Assembly: GCA_963920765.1 (NCBI GenBank)
Contig: OY987249.1
Span: 1,800,501 to 1,864,500, forward strand
DNA from: Ulota crispa
Lineage: Eukaryota; Streptophyta; Bryopsida; Orthotrichales; Orthotrichaceae
Length of the DNA stretch: 64,000 nt
Direction of reading: 5' to 3'
This document shows positions 46,343 through 58,158 of the stretch, one piece after another. Made by a program: the position numbers and the translations under genes. The notes beneath the pieces were generated by a model that was not told the origin of the DNA, ran no database searches, and was given only the letters and a program-made list of their open reading frames with translations. Within the stretch, counting starts at the first letter, position 1. Each line of letters starts with the position of its first letter.

Positions 46343-47149
46343 TTTAAGGTAGACATACTCATACACGACCGCTTAAGGGTTCGGAGTTCCTCAAGGTCCC
46401 GGAAAATTCAAGATAAGGGTTAGCCGTTCAACAAGCTATCTTAGAATGTCATTTTTGCGGAAAAAAGTACTGTAGAATATTTTATATTAAAGGGCAAAGT
46501 TGCAGCTCATAGGGTCCCTATTAGCAACTTTAGACTAACTTTGATGTATTCCTATATTGGCACTTGATGGTCTCAATCGCAACCCTCCCAAAGTAGCTTA
46601 ACAACTAACATGGGTGCGGAATTGAGTGCTGCTCGAGAATGGGTATGTTTACCTTAATATATTAGTGAATGAGATTGTTGCACTTGTAGAAAAGTGATAT
46701 TTGAGACCAAGCAACATTGTTACAACGTCATAGGGTCTTGTAATTATGCAGTTTAAATTTTCGTTTCTTGAATTTTTGTTTTAAATCATTGATTTTGAGC
46801 TCAAAATAAATTCCTCCTCATAAGAATCTTTGCTATGTACTCATGGCTCACTGTTACGCTCAAAAAATAGCGTCATCCCTTGTTATCGTCCATTTAACAA
46901 TCAAATTTCATACACCAATTGGTATATGTTTGTGTTTCAAGATGAATACTACTATTACTACAAAGAGGATGGAATTAAATATTGGATGACGTTCTCCTTT
47001 GTGCAAATGCAAAATCAATATCAAGCACTCTTCAAATTAAGTATTTTAAATGACCCCCACTTTGTGCCGTCTCACCCTCTATGTGTCTTTCTTTTTCACC
47101 CTCTCTTTCCTTGCCTTTTCCTCTCCCTCCCTTCCTCTGTAATAAAGAA

Positions 47150-47420
47150 TTTCAAACATAATGCATTATTTGTTAAATTGGGAAAAATGGAGGTACCATT
47201 TTGTACTCCACCTTAAACTCAAAAAGTCACCTTAAATCAGATTCAAAGGTATCAGATTCAATTTGAGCCACTAAAATTCTTTCCCTCACAAATTCCTCCT
47301 CTCAAGTGAGGACACAAGTACCCAAAAAAAACGCTGAACTTAATTTTAGGAGGCCTCCTGAAACCTTCAAAAGTCCCAAAATGTAAGCTTTTTCCCAATT
47401 TAACGAATAACACGTTACAT
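47150..47420. repeat. Dispersed repeat R3
   Basis: It contains 'gtaccattttgtactccacc', 'gtcaccttaaa', 'atttgagccactaa' and 'cctcacaaattcctcctc'. The same order occurs in reverse complement at 55020-55245. Confidence 0.65.
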
Positions 47421-49176
47421 ATGGTGTTAACAGAGAATTTCAAGTTTCCCAAGACAAATAAATAATTGATGTTTTATAATATAAGCTCGTAAGTGAGTAA
47501 CCCTATTTGGCCTAATTCCAAGGGGAAAATTTATAATAAATTAAGTAAAGATTTCATTTCTAAAGTTTCTTGACAATGCATTTTAACACAACACATAATG
47601 TGCTATTTTTTTTTTATTGGATTTGGTATCTAATTCAAGAAAAGAAAAGATGTATTAGAGTTTTACCTAATTTGAAAAGGCTTGCAAACGTTTGTTTCTT
47701 TGGCGTGCCGCCCTTGAGCGCTAGAGATCACGGTTATATAAGATTTTGAGGATGGCTCTAGTAAAACCATTGGTTTAGGGTATGTTCACACTTGATGTTA
47801 CGAGGGGAGGGAGCAATGTGAATGCAGTTTAAGGGTGTGTCTGAATGCATTTAATTTTCCTTGGCTACTACCACTGTTAGTACAAGTGCAAACATATTGT
47901 AAGAGGTAAAAAGTAACCATTCTGAATTTCATCATGTTTCTCCTTCTAACTACAAGCAAGCGTATAGGAGTCACATAAGTATATGTTTAATATACAAAAA
48001 TAGCAAAAGAGAAATAGTATTTTGTATATAGCAGAATTACCAAAATGATGCTAAGCAAAATTTGTCACAAATGATACCCTCAGCCAATGTCTTAAACCTC
48101 CCCAAAACAAAATAAATGCAAATTCATTTGGTTGGTAAAATAAGTTTTTTTTCATGATTTGACGCCACCCATTAGAGTCAATCCGGAGGTGTATTTTTAA
48201 TAATCAAAGGGTCTTCATTCCTTTTTCCCCAAATCCCTTCTTTCCCTTTATGTGGACAGCAGGTGGAAATATTCAAACGATTAGTTGGAAAAGGACCTTG
48301 GAATTTAGAAGTTTATCCACTAAATGCCAAACTTAAAAGAATTTGAATTTATGTTTGGTTTTAGAAACCCGAATTAGCCTATCTTGGATTCTTGGTCAAA
48401 GGAGGTAAATTGATCAACTACAAAACAGGAGTAAAGTTTTACTATTTCTTGTGTGTAATAAAGGACAACCTTTTTGGCTTGGAGTGAATTGCTGGAAAGA
48501 TGTAAAGCATGCCCACTATTTATTAAATAATTCACCTCCAATTTGACTCTAGTGCGCAAAATATTTTCAAAAATGTTTGGATCTAGCTACAAACCTTTAA
48601 GAATTCGAATATAAAAAAATGCAATCATGTGCGAGACTTCGCTGAAAAAAGCTGGCTAAAAATTGCCAAATATTTGTAATGCACCTACCGAAATAACCAG
48701 CATATGAAGCAAAATACGCGAAAAATGAGAGACTCAATCAGTATCTTGGTACCCACTCCCAACTCAAAAACAAACAAATACAAACAAACAAAATAACCGC
48801 AAAAATAATGTCTGGTCAAAAGTGAAGTCGGAAAGTTGACATGATGGATGTAAAAATCATTTGGTCTGCTTGGGGAGGGGGTGGGGGTTGATTTTATTGA
48901 TTTTATTATTTTACCCTTTTACGTGCCACTACATATCACAACAAAAGCATTATTGTTGACATCCACCCTGTCCTAGAAAACTGTAGTCACGTAGCTTTGC
49001 TCCCATTGCAAAGCAAAAATGGAGAAGGACAGTTCCACGGTATTTGAAACCTGTAACGCTTTCCATAGAGAAAAGCTACCCTGGGGAAGTTTGAGAATAT
49101 ATCCTGGCACTTCTAAAAGTTGGATATTTAAATAATTAACTAAATAAGGAAGAAAAAGAATATGTATATGTATATG

Positions 49177-49180
<4 letters not shown>
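47421..49180. other. AT-rich DNA with one M2 MITE
   Basis: Only the M2 copy at 47778-47897 was recognised (ends GGTATGTTCACACTTGATG and an eroded 'gtgcaaacata'). No gene is visible. Confidence 0.5.
47778..47897. mobile_element. M2 MITE, ~120 bp
   Basis: The left end GGTATGTTCACACTTGATGT and the interior 'gtgtgtctgaatgcatttaatttt' are collinear with 32735-32855. The right end is degraded. Confidence 0.65.
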
Positions 49181-49210
<30 letters not shown>

Positions 49211-49213
<3 letters not shown>

Positions 49214-49616
49214 AATTACAACAGCGACACCCTAAATTGCTAACGGGACATCCTTGTGAGTATGAACTTTGATAATTTAGTGCTATTTTTGATTTATTAA
49301 GTGGTTCATTATTCATTCAATCACAACATTATCACCTCCTTGAAAGAAAACATGATAAACACAAAAAAAAATTGAAATATTATTGCACTAATATTATTTT
49401 TTGATATATTTTTGCTTTAAGTAATTCAAAAGTCCTATATTTTTAGTTTGAAATTTAAGCACACCTATTTTTTTTAGTATAGCCTTAGAATGATAAAGGT
49501 GAAACGAATCTTTTGATCCAAATAAAAAAATTAGCAAAATCGGCATTAAAAATCACATTTTCATGCTTAGAGGGGGTGTCCCGCTAGCAATTTACGATGT
49601 CGCTGTAGTAATTCCC
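49211..49616. mobile_element. MITE M5, 406 bp, TA-flanked
   Basis: The ends GGGAATTACAACAGCGACAC and its near complement form an inverted repeat of ~40 bp, ending in 'cgctgtagtaattccc'. TA flanks both sides (49209-49210 and 49617-49618), within an (AT)n tract, so the duplication cannot be proved. It is probably mariner-type. Confidence 0.7.
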
Positions 49617-49642
49617 TATATATATATATTTATATATATAGG

Positions 49643-49988
49643 ACATTGATATGTGTACCACATCCTTTGAACTACTGTACCACACCCCTAGGGTAGATTT
49701 TTACCATGAAAAAGTTGAATTTGAGAATTTGGAATTCAAATTTGGACTTAGAGACCATGATTTAGTCTAGAAGCATACAAAAATCTGCAATTTAACAACA
49801 CCCAATGAAAAAAATTATTTTTTTTACAAACAAAAGTAAAAGTAACACTTTTCTCCCTAACTAAACTTTTTCATTGGATGTTGTTGAATTGCAACTTTTT
49901 TTTATGATTCTAGACTAGATCATGGTCTCTAAATCCAAATTTGAATTCCAAGTTCTCAAAAATCTAAAATTTACAATGGGGTTGTGGT

Positions 49989-50000
<12 letters not shown>
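49643..50000. mobile_element. M1 MITE, diverged copy
   Basis: It carries the M1 core: 'aagttgaatttgagaatttggaattc', the 'acacccaatgaaaaa' loop and 'catggtctctaaatccaaa'. The termini ('ttgatatgtgtaccaca' and 'ggggttgtggtact') are diverged. An (AT)n tract of about 42 bp follows at 49999-50041. Confidence 0.7.

Positions 50001-50041
<41 letters not shown>
49999..50041. repeat. (AT)n microsatellite
   Basis: About 21 AT units. A shorter (AT)n tract also lies at 49183-49210. Confidence 0.9.
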
Positions 50042-50044
<3 letters not shown>

Positions 50045-51119
50045 CGCCACAATGCTACATGAACAAATGCAGTCAAAGCTTAGCTGTTTGATTTGGAGAT
50101 GGAAAAGGCTATTCTGTGTGCGCAAAACAATGAGTCCATGAATGGTGAGTCAAGATTTTGTGAGTAGAAACCACTTTTGATCTCAAATTAATGAATTAAA
50201 AAAAATAGCAAGTTCTTCAAGAGATGAACATTTATAATGCACAATTTTAAGGTCCTATGTATACTTTTTTAGATGAAATTTAATAATTTGACAAAAAATT
50301 ATGGTGCATGGCTTAGGGCTCATGGATCCTTGCTCACAATTTAGCATTCCCTTTTTGGAAATTAAGGAATTATTAACTTTGAATCACAACAAAAGGAAGA
50401 AATTTTGCATGTATAGAAGCTATCCTTACAAAGATTGAATAGGTATCCTAATTGAAAATTCTCTACACTTAAATCTCTTTAACGATTGGTTGACCACTTT
50501 GTGGTCAATCCAGCCCCTTTTCCTTGTGTAGGAAGAGAATAACAATGAATTTGGTGATTAGACAAAGGGGACGTGTCTGGAGAAATGGAAAGTGAAGAGT
50601 TTAGGACAATAACCATGCAAATATGAGGTGGCATGCGGCTAGAGGGTTGAACAAACTAAAAGAGTACTGGCTGAAAATACATTAATGAATGCAAAAAGTT
50701 GGTCATAACAACTAAAGAGTGAGCATAATTCATGATGTATAACACTAAACCTTGCAAAAAATTTCCATATGTACAATCAAATATGTGATAGCTAGACATT
50801 TGTATTTAATAGTATGAAAATTTCCCCCAAATGGCTATACAAAGGATTGCGCACCCCCAAAATCGACCACCGTCCTTAAAAGGTTAAGAAAGAAAAAAGA
50901 ACAAAAGAAATAACTTTTTCAAAGCACACTATGTGGATAAAGCCACTCAATGCATAGCTGCTTGTTTTGAAGAATCAAGGTTTCGTTTAAGATTTCCACA
51001 AGTATTCCTACGTAATTTTGAATAAAAATTTCTTCATAGGTGAGTACTAATTTTGTTCATCCATTTCCCTTGTTGGTTTACCTTGGGCAATATACTTGTC
51101 ATTGAGCAATACATTGTTA
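50042..51119. other. AT-rich DNA with a dispersed repeat fragment
   Basis: The region 50130-50235 resembles the duplicated unit in the CIA30 intron ('ggtgagtcaagattttgtgag', 'aagagatgaaca', 'atgcacaatttta'). Nothing else is recognised. Confidence 0.45.
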
Positions 51120-51504
51120 CTAGTATATGGGCACACGCTTTGTGCCAGTTGGAAATGTAAGGGTAAGTTAATGCAACATTTAGCTTTATGGAAAACTGAC
51201 ACCTCACCAATCATAGATCATCTAAAATCATATCTCGATGCACTTTACAAAAAGTAATATCTCACAACCTTGATGCACAGTTCTTTTTTTGAAATCAAAA
51301 GTAAAAGTTGTCTTCATCATAATGCTCTTCTTCAATACTTTGCTAGGGGATGCTTGGCGTTTTGTTGATTTTTTAGCACATGATTGGAAGGCATTTGGTG
51401 TCCTATGTTTGGGACATCCTTTCTTATTTCAACTTTCACCAAAAAATTTTAAAAGGTTCTCAAAAAGGGCATTGAGCCCAAATCTTCCCATTTAGTAGTA
51501 TAGA
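51120..51504 (-). mobile_element. Non-autonomous Helitron, 385 bp
   Basis: On the minus strand the element starts A|TCTATACTACTAAATGGG at 51504 and ends at 51120 with the hairpin GGCACA-aagcg-TGTGCC followed by 'catata' and CTAG|T. The TC start, the 3' hairpin ~7 bp before CTAG, and insertion between A and T are all Helitron hallmarks. There is no Rep/helicase coding. The 5' end is nearly the same as those at 44555 and 44828. Confidence 0.85.
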
Positions 51505-51842
51505 TATGAACTCCTAAAAGAGCTTGCATCCATTGGGCGGGCAATGAATGTCTTCAAATGCATACTCAACAAGAGCTTTATGAAATGGATAAAAGGACAT
51601 CCGTGTTTAGAAAACAATTATTTATTTCTTCAAGTATGTGATTAGCTTAATCATTGGGTGCTTCATTATTTACATAGAGTTGTAATGAAAAGAAACTTGC
51701 AAAAAATGAAAATTTTATGTGTAAATTATTTTTAAACCTTACTTTACTTCAAAAGCTCCAATTTTACAAACATCATCACCACACTCTCGTAGGGGTTGTT
51801 ACTCATTATAACAAAACCGAAGATCACTTCTGCATAGATTTA

Positions 51843-52158
51843 AGAGAAAATTTGATGGATACCCTGATTGCAAACACTTGTATGGATTTCAATGGTTTTT
51901 CACAAATTGCACAAATATCCTTAGAACATAATTTTTAGGTATTTGTTATGATGTGCATGTCACGTCGTTCTCCCTTTGTGCACACACTACTTCTTTCCTC
52001 TATTACTTACTTCAACATTGGTAGTGAAGGAAGTGACATGCACAATAAAACAAATGCCTAGAAATCGTGATCCAAGGGTATTTGTGCAATTTCTGAAAAC
52101 CCAAGGGTATATGTACAAATAAAACAAACTCTAGGGGTATCCATCAAATTTTTATTAT
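51843..52158. mobile_element. M4 MITE, second copy
   Basis: The ends GAAAATTTGATGGATACCCT and (right) 'ggggtatccatcaaattttt' are inverted. The interior 'gtgcaatttctgaaaaccca' matches 46030-46342. Confidence 0.7.
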
Positions 52159-55019
52159 AAATTTATCTACGTGGATGTACACCATGTTCCAAGTCCCAAT
52201 GAATTTTCAATTTGTGATTGATTAGTAAGCCTGTAGATTGGAACTTCTAGTTGCACGTTATTTACCACATCGCAAGCCTTAATTTGTTTAGAAATGTTTT
52301 TTTAGACATTCTTGGGCCAAGAATATTGTAAGACTTTTCTCTAAGTAAGTGAATATAATATATAATCATCTAACTTAGGAGTCAAGTTCCTACAAGAAAA
52401 TGTATCAAATATTATAGACTATTTTTACATGCTTTTTTGCCCTTTATAATGCTCTTTAAGAGAGTATCAAAACATGTTTTGAACACTATAATTCTAAATT
52501 TTAGAAAGCGATGTTTTCAAAAATTTCCCTTACAAAGTCAAAATGACCACCAACGCCACGTTGTTATTGCCCTTCTACATCTACCAATTTTGGGCATTAT
52601 ATCAGTTCAGAATCTTTTCCAAAACGATTAATTAACATTTTTCTAAGGTCAATTTTAGATTTTTTAACATGGGGGTAAGTTTGTAGGTATAATGATGCTT
52701 CTTTTACAAAGAAAACGTCTACGTCAGAAAATCTACAATATGGAAGAAAAATCTGTATAATTTGAAGGTGTTTCAATGCAAGGTATTTCTGTAGACGGGT
52801 GACATTAAACCAGGTAAGCTTAGTTGAATCTTAACCACAGTTTAATCAAGTGTCCTAAACCACAGATGCTTAAGGGATAAGTGATGGGGGAGCCATGCAC
52901 TTCTTTTATGGAATGAAGTGCCACGTGGGCATGCAAGCTTAGAAAGCCTCCAAGTGCTCAATAAACGGTCCCCTCATTGGTCCCAACCTAACCACTGAGG
53001 GCATCTCCATTGAACCCGGCAAATGAGCCCGGTACACTAAAACATGTCGTTTAATTGAGATTGGTATTAGAACTTGAACTTTCTGTTGTCAAAATCATAC
53101 TTGAAAATCAAATAAATTTTAATCCAAAAAATCAAGATTTGGACAATCAGTGAGCAATATATACCCTCGTTAAAATCTATTGAGCTTCTAGAAAATTCGA
53201 AGGGCCTTTCATTCAAGCCTAAGAAAGAAGAAAACGAGTTAAAGGTAAGCCAAAACTTCCATACATTTAGATGAGTTTTCCTTTTATACCTAATTTACAT
53301 ATATGAATCAATATCCTCACAATAAAAAGTAGTTGAGTTTGGTGGCTTGTTACACCTAAATATGAATTTTAAACAAATTTGCATTTTAGCCCACAAAACT
53401 CTCAACTCTAGACTTTTAATTCCAAATAAAAAATGATTACCATTTTACATTTCTTCAACTAGAAGTGGTTATATCTAGTACTGAGGTACACCAACTAATA
53501 TTTTAATAATTAGAAATAAATGACTTTAATGAAAATGTCACCATTCAATGTCATTTGATACAATCCAAATGGTGTCATTAATTCTTGTTCAATGTGGTTA
53601 TTTATCCATGAAGTGCCATTTTAATTTACTGAATCATTCAATATTTCTAAAATTGTCATCCATTCAACATTAAAAGTATGTTATACATATATATATTTTA
53701 GACTAAAGTATTTAGCAACTTCATGACTAAGGACTGGAAAGTCAACACACCTCAATGATCTTGTTGATTGATTGGAATTTTATTTTATCCCATCATCCAA
53801 TTTACTAAAGAAATAATACCATCATGAGCATACAATAATTGAGCTTACTAACCTTATAGCCCTTTACAATATAAAAGTCAATAAAATCTTGTCAACTCCT
53901 ACCATTTAGGTGGAGTTTGATGATGCAAAACTTTTCCAAAATAAATACAAAAATAATTTAGAAATTATAGTTTGGAGTGTTTACTTCTCACTTGTCCTAC
54001 CAAAAATTTAAAATTAATTTTTTTGCTTCTCACTAATTTTGCCAAAATGTTACATTTTAGAAATTTCACTTTCTCATAAGTCTTGCCAAAATTTCCTCTA
54101 AATTAGTGCCTTCATTTTAAAAATATAATTATTAATTAGGTTTTTTCCACCAATTAAATTAATATTGTATTTGATCCTTGAAAATTTGAATCCAACTCTT
54201 AAATTGATGGGTACAAAGTTGCTGCAAACAAGACATGGCTTTTTCATCAATGTTTATACAAGGAGACTTCACACTGAGATATTCACAATCAATCTTAGAA
54301 TTATTATTTTTGGTTTCAAATCGATTTGGTGAATAATGATTAATGCAATGAAAGATCCAAATGTATGGATATCTAAATCTTATATATAAGCGTATTATGA
54401 AATAAACTATATAGCATATCTGTTCATTTTTTGGAGATTCAAATTTGGCTCTTGTTCTTTGAGAAGTTCAAGCTATTTAAAGCTTTTCAAAACACATTTA
54501 ACACAAAAAGAGGGGCCAACATCTCACAAAGTTTTGGTAATTCTAGAAAATATGTTATTACCATATAATCTCAAACCAAATGTGTGATAGACCAAACAAG
54601 ATTCTAAAGTCACAACAATGCATGAGGATTAAAAATTTACATTGATTGAGAACAAGTATGATTTTTGAAAATTTAAAACAAATTTTTGAATGTATAATAT
54701 GTTAATTGTAAGTATAATAGGTACAAAATTTGTAGTTGTAGAAAAATGTAGAAGAGATTTATAAGAAAAATTATGAGATGTTAAAAACTTTAATCAATCT
54801 ACTATATAGGCAACATTCAAAAATGAAAACAACACAAAAACAAAAATTCAAGAGAGAAAGCTAGCTCCAAATCAAGGACCACTTTGAGTAAATGATGCTA
54901 TTGGAGGTTGATTGGGTGATATTAAAAAATTTCACCATTAATTAAAGTTTAGACATTTGGCATTTTGCCATAAACGTCATATTAAGTAATCTGGGCAAAA
55001 GGTTATATTTTGATATTTT
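52159..55019. other. AT-rich DNA, nothing recognisable
   Basis: No open frame longer than ~65 codons and no repeat with clear ends were seen, apart from a possible lone PIF-type end at 53000-53019. Confidence 0.4.
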
Positions 55020-55245
55020 TGAAGGTTTTAGGTGATCACCTAAAATCGAGCTCAACATTTTTTTTTTGGTACTTGTGCCCTCACCAAAGAGGAGGAATTT
55101 GTGAGGGAACAAATCTTAGTGGCTCAAATTGAATTTGATACCTTTGAATCTAGTTTAAGGTGACTTTTTGGGTATAAAGTGGAGTACAAAATGGTACCTC
55201 CCTTTTTCCCAGATTACCTAATATGACGTTCATATCATTCCTTAT
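55020..55245. repeat. Dispersed repeat R3, inverted copy
   Basis: It is the reverse complement, in order, of the motifs at 47150-47420. Confidence 0.65.
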
Positions 55246-55559
55246 TTCAATAAATGTTAAAATCTAAACTTGTACTTTTACTATTAAAACTTCACACTTC
55301 AAACCCTTAAATTTCTAAGCTTTACATTTCAAGCTCAAGCTTAAACCTACTGGTGTGAGTGTCAAGCCTGCCTAAAAGATCAAGCAAATATACAATCAAA
55401 TCTATATGATTACATTTACATATTCAAAGGTATAGAATTAAATTTATAAACAAATTTATGAAATGTAATATTTAAATCTAGCATCAATGAATAAAACAAA
55501 AATAACAACAAAGCTGAATTTGTGAAGGTTGGTCTCTTCTATTCTTCTGCAAAAGTATC

Positions 55560-55710
55560 CACTACAAGAAATTGTGTCCTAACAGATATGTCCAAATTGA
55601 CTAAATGTGTTCAAAATGACAAAAAGATTGTCAAATTAGACAATTTCTGTAGATTTAGCCATGTTGATTTAAACATATTTTTGTCATTTTGGACACTTTC
55701 CCTTGTAGTG
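55560..55710. mobile_element. CACTA-type MITE, 151 bp
   Basis: It begins CACTACAAGAAATTGTGTCC and ends 'ggacactttcccttgtagtg'. The flanks ATC and ATA agree at 2 of 3 bases. It is the best preserved copy of the family also seen beside CIA30 exon 2. Confidence 0.75.
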
Positions 55711-56088
55711 ATATCCGCAAATTGCATTTGCTTTTGCATATCACCTTAATAAAATAATTCTACATCAAACTATGAGAAAGAAGTCATGTTTCAACAATTA
55801 TCCTAAAAAATAAGAACTGCATTTTTACAATCAAGAAAAATCCATGACCGATTGACCTCCTTACAAAATCTAAAAGTATCAAAAAGAGAAAGACAAACTA
55901 AATGCCAATTGGACAAGGATATGCACCTAGTGAGGCTTTCAGGTCTGGCCCATTCTAACAACAACTTCAACCTTGTTAACCAAACCACTTCCAATCTAAT
56001 TTATTCTCACCATTATTTCCATCAAACCTTCATTTTATTACTCTTCAACTAGTTTTCTTTTTTCTGTTCACCTCCATGTAGTTTGTTA

Positions 56089-56660
56089 CTTCCTCTGTCC
56101 CATTATAAAGCTTCAAATTAGGCATAGTTCTTGTCCCACTAAAAAGCTCCCTTTTGCTAATTTCAATTGCTGGGAAAACATTTGTCATGTCCAATGATCT
56201 CATGGGGGTTAGTTAAGCAATTAAAGAGCATTCCTCTCCTAACAAGCTTGGCCTTGCCCATATGAGGTACCGTTGTTGCTACTTATCTTTAATCATCAAT
56301 AACAAGGAGCTGACAGCATGCACAAATATGGTACTCTTTGCATGGAATTTGGGTGAATAAAAGGCAACATCAAAGTTGGAGATTTTACATACATTTGGTA
56401 GATGGTATATTAATTCTATAACACATGTGTTGTTAGTATATAGCCAAAAATAATGAGGAGCCAGAAGCCTTCACAAACTATGCACAAATATGGTACTTTT
56501 TGCATGAAATTTGGATGTCTAAATGGCAACATAAAAATTTGAGATTTTGTAAATATTTGATAGGTGGTATATTGATTCTAGAATGCATTTGTCTTAGCTA
56601 AAAATACAATTAATCTCTCATGGAGAAATTTTTTGGAGCTTTATAATGGGACAAAGGGAG
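56089..56660. mobile_element. Stowaway/mariner-type MITE, 572 bp
   Basis: The ends CTTCCTCTGTCCCATTATAA and its complement (ending 'tataatgggacaaagggag') lie against TA on both sides (56087-56088 and 56661-56662). It contains an internal direct repeat: 'atgcacaaatatggtactctttgcat' at about 56319 and 'atgcacaaatatggtactttttgcat' at about 56479. Confidence 0.8.
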
Positions 56661-57273
56661 TAACTGTTTTATCTCGTACTACCTTCCACTTGATTTACAA
56701 CCATACTTAGTTAATAAATGAGCCGTAATCTAAACGATGAGCAATTTGGGGTGTTAGCACCATTTGAACAATTTAGCTTACTTGAGGTGCCCGAGGCCCC
56801 AAATCCTTGAGTCTAGTAGTGTTGTGCAACTCCATAATGTCAAAAGTTTGATTGCCTAAAATAAAAAGTTAACCTTGTAAAAATGTTGGATGTTGGATAT
56901 AAATTTTCAGTATCACTACAAGTCCCTATATATGAATGTGACTATGTGTTTCCTCTACAAGTAAACATGCTCTTTTCTAATTTTTGTATTCTGAAACCCT
57001 ACAAGTGTGTACAATATTTGCTACTTTACAAATAACACAAACCTACACTTGATTCTTTTATGCATAGACACAATTCTACACGTAAATAGAATTTTTGTTA
57101 CTCTATACATGATGCAATCATGTATTGGACATGTGCATGGACATCAACCTTACGCATGAACGTTCACTTTGAATGGATGAAATTCTTTGCGTATTATTAG
57201 ATGAATGACTGTGTAGTATCATAGATGTAACCCATTATGTTTCTATTATGCATGGACTCTATGATGAATGAAA

Positions 57274-57707
57274 GGGGAAATTACAAATTGGGGCATGAAA
57301 AAGTAAAATATTACATATAGGGGCAAAATTTCAAAATAATTACCAATAGGGGTACAATTTTTTAAAAATGTAATTTTTTGTAATTTAATTTGGTGTGGAC
57401 ATTGGTTGATTTAGATACATCACATTAAATGTTAGCTAATTTTCAAAAAACTTAAAGAACTCTCCAAATCAAGCCTAAATAAAGAAAATTTAATAAAGAG
57501 GACAGTAGTTTTTGGAGATGTTTAATTTTTTTGAAAGCTAACTAACATTTAATGTGGTGTATCTAGATCAACCAATATCCAAACCAACAAAAAAATTACA
57601 AAAAATTATAATTTTTTTCAGAATTGTGCCCCTAAATGTAAGTTTTTTATAAATGTGCCCCTATGTGTAATATTTTACATTTTCATGCCCCTATTTGTAA
57701 TTTTCCC
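57274..57707. mobile_element. M3 Mutator-like MITE, second copy, 434 bp
   Basis: The ends GGGGAAATTACAAATTGGGG and a near complement are collinear with 28110-28539. The flanking 9-mers TGAATGAAA and TAAACGAAA agree at 7 of 9 bases, an aged version of the 9-bp duplication seen at the other copy. Confidence 0.8.
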
Positions 57708-57851
57708 TAAACGAAACCTTTGTAGTCATAAGCGGACGGGTGTAATCCTTGTAAATGCAACATATCCATGTATGGATGCGATGCAATTCTAAATGCCGTA
57801 TGTCACAGTAAACTTGAGGTCATAGTAGGAAGATCCTACTCATCATTCCAA

Positions 57852-58158
57852 GGGAAGATTTTATGGATACCCTTGAAGTTTGCCATATTTTCATAGATAC
57901 CTCAGTTTTTTCAGAAATTTCACAAAGACCTGGACAAAAAAAATGGATGTTTGTTTAGTTGTGCATGCCACTTCTTTTCATCTTTTGTGGGCACGCATAA
58001 CAAAAAGAAGTAGTGTGGGCACAAAAGGAGAAGAAAGTGACATGCACATTAAAACAAACACCTGAAAATTTTGATCCTTCGGTACTTGTGAAATTTCTGA
58101 AAAAGCAGGGGTCTCTATGAAAGTATGGCAAACTTCAGGGGTATCCATGAAATCTTCC
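57852..58158. mobile_element. M4 MITE, third copy, 307 bp
   Basis: The ends GGGAAGATTTTATGGATACC and 'ggtatccatgaaatcttcc' are exact inverted partners over ~18 bp; the arms continue through 'gaagtttgccata' and 'tatggcaaacttc'. Confidence 0.8.
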
